Shown here: piece by piece, positions 25,386 through 26,218 of the stretch | Position numbering within the stretch: the stretch's first letter is position 1 | Layout of the letters: the number at the start of each line of letters is the position of its first letter | Source: Verrucomicrobiales bacterium | GTDB lineage: Bacteria; Verrucomicrobiota; Verrucomicrobiia; Limisphaerales; SXQI01 | Length of the DNA stretch: 26,218 nucleotides | Direction: 5' to 3' | Assembly: GCA_028293365.1 (NCBI GenBank) | Contig: JAQGOX010000368.1 | Location: 1 to 26,218 of the forward strand | The notes under the pieces: model-generated | Database searches by the model: none | What the model saw: the letters and a program-made list of their open reading frames with translations, nothing else | What the model was told of the DNA's origin: nothing | Program-made: the position numbers and the translations under genes

Positions 25386-25421
25386 TCCCCTGCCCCTCGA
25401 CATTGATGGCCCTCTTTTTTT

Positions 25422-26218
25422 TTACGCCAGTAACTCTTTGACAACTTCTCCGTGAACGTCCGTTAAGCGGAAATCGCGCCCCTGAAAGCGATAGGTCAGT
25501 TTCGTGTGGTCAAATCCAAAGAGGTGCAGAATCGTGGCCTGCAAATCATGCACGTGCACTTTGCCTTCGACCACGCGATAGCCCAATTCATCCGTGGCTC
25601 CGTGGCTGTATCCTTTTCGGATTCCGCCGCCTGCCATCCAGATTGAGAACGCTTGCGGGTGGTGATCGCGACCGAGGAATTTCGATCCATCCCGCTCTTC
25701 GTTCATGGGGGTACGGCCGAATTCTCCGCCCCAAATAATAAGAGTCTCATCGAGCAGACCGCGTTCCTTTAGATCTTTCACAAGGGCGGTCATGGCGCGA
25801 TCGGTTTCGATGGTGCGGCGTTTCAGACCGCCCGGCAAAGTGATATCTGTATCTTCACTGACTCCGTGGGTGTCCCAGCCGCGATGGTATAACTGGACGA
25901 ATCGAACGCCACGTTCGAGCAAACGCCGCGCGAGCAAACAATTATTGGCAAATGATATTTTACCCGGCTCGGTCCCGTAAAGTTCGTGAATGGACTTCGG
26001 CTCCTTTGAAATTTCCATTAACTCGGGAGCGCTGGTCTGCATTTTGTAAGCCATCTCGTACGAGTTAATACGAGTACTGATCTCGGGATCGCCCACCTTT
26101 TGTAGTTCCATTTCATTCAGGTCATGCAAGGCGTCGAGAGATCGGCGTCTCGTGGCGGCGTCCATGCCCGGTGGATTCGAGACATATAGAATGGGATCTC
26201 CCTGAGAACGAAATTGGA
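25422..26218 (-). CDS. DUF1501 family protein (third copy, 5' truncated by window edge)
   Basis: The frame is open to the right edge (upstream codons read QFRSQGDPILYVSNPPG before the internal ATG at 26165), so the N-terminal half, with the expected Tat signal, is outside the window. The visible 264 residues include the family's MQTSAPELMEISKEP segment, ARRLLERGVRFVQLYHRGWD, GGEFGRTP, GRDHHPQAFSIWMAGGG and the DFRLTDVHGEVVKELLA tail. It is a close paralogue of the copy at 23086 and faces it. By the usual pairing a DUF1549/DUF1553 gene is expected beyond the right edge. It ends 37 bases from the TPR stop, with a nine-T run at 25415-25423 but no stem before it. Confidence 0.95.
   Translation of the reverse strand, partial: QFRSQGDPILYVSNPPGMDAATRRRSLDALHDLNEMELQKVGDPEISTRINSYEMAYKMQTSAPELMEISKEPKSIHELYGTEPGKISFANNCLLARRLLERGVRFVQLYHRGWDTHGVSEDTDITLPGGLKRRTIETDRAMTALVKDLKERGLLDETLIIWGGEFGRTPMNEERDGSKFLGRDHHPQAFSIWMAGGGIRKGYSHGATDELGYRVVEGKVHVHDLQATILHLFGFDHTKLTYRFQGRDFRLTDVHGEVVKELLA

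Noticed and set aside
25415..25423. Nine-T run between the TPR gene and the third DUF1501 gene
   Set aside because: No inverted repeat precedes it on the plus strand, so a Rho-independent terminator is not supported.

Overview
The window looks like a chromosomal stretch from a soil-type Verrucomicrobiota bacterium, possibly close to the Pedosphaera/Limisphaerales group; Planctomycetota is the main alternative. The grounds are the co-occurrence of DUF1549/DUF1553 cytochrome-like proteins, three DUF1501 proteins, PPC-domain proteins, a Tat-exported Gfo/Idh/MocA oxidoreductase, a ThuA-like protein and a multiheme cytochrome, all exported. This is family knowledge, not a sequence search. No transposase, integrase, phage gene or CRISPR array was seen.

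Layout. (1) 3-5644, plus strand: a 5'-truncated Big_2/cytochrome/DUF1549/DUF1553 protein, a 74-aa unknown, a Tat-exported DUF1501 protein and a PPC-domain protein, the last coupled by a GTGA overlap. It resembles the exported gene sets that these phyla carry in many copies. (2) 5710-9823, minus strand: a soluble PAS/GAF hybrid histidine kinase, and behind it an orphan protein with the metal-binding motifs of class I terpene synthases. (3) 10008-16938, plus strand: the tightest operon. It holds a possible 19-codon leader ORF, a TonB-dependent receptor, a periplasmic YfiR-like (DUF4154) protein, a membrane CHASE8/HAMP/PAS kinase and a REC-PAS-kinase-REC protein, with ATGA overlaps at three junctions. 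This reads as an outer-membrane to periplasm to inner-membrane to phosphorelay chain with no encoded output domain. (4) 17022-17162: tRNA-Gln(TTG) with a likely promoter and a strong leader hairpin. (5) 17404-18504: a small putative lipoprotein on the minus strand, preceded by a 540-bp non-coding stretch with several stem-loops and a terminator-like hairpin (possible sRNA or attenuated leader). (6) 18505-22970: Gfo/Idh oxidoreductase with its own terminator, a ThuA-like protein, and a convergent pentaheme c-type cytochrome, plausibly a periplasmic sugar-oxidation set. (7) 23086-26218: a second DUF1501 protein, a coupled TPR protein, and a third DUF1501 protein running off the right edge on the minus strand.

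The most notable items are the TonB/YfiR/two-kinase operon with its leader ORF and hairpin, the terpene-synthase-like orphan, and the structured non-coding region at 18026-18190. Functions are assigned from recognisable motifs and family knowledge; nothing was confirmed by database search.
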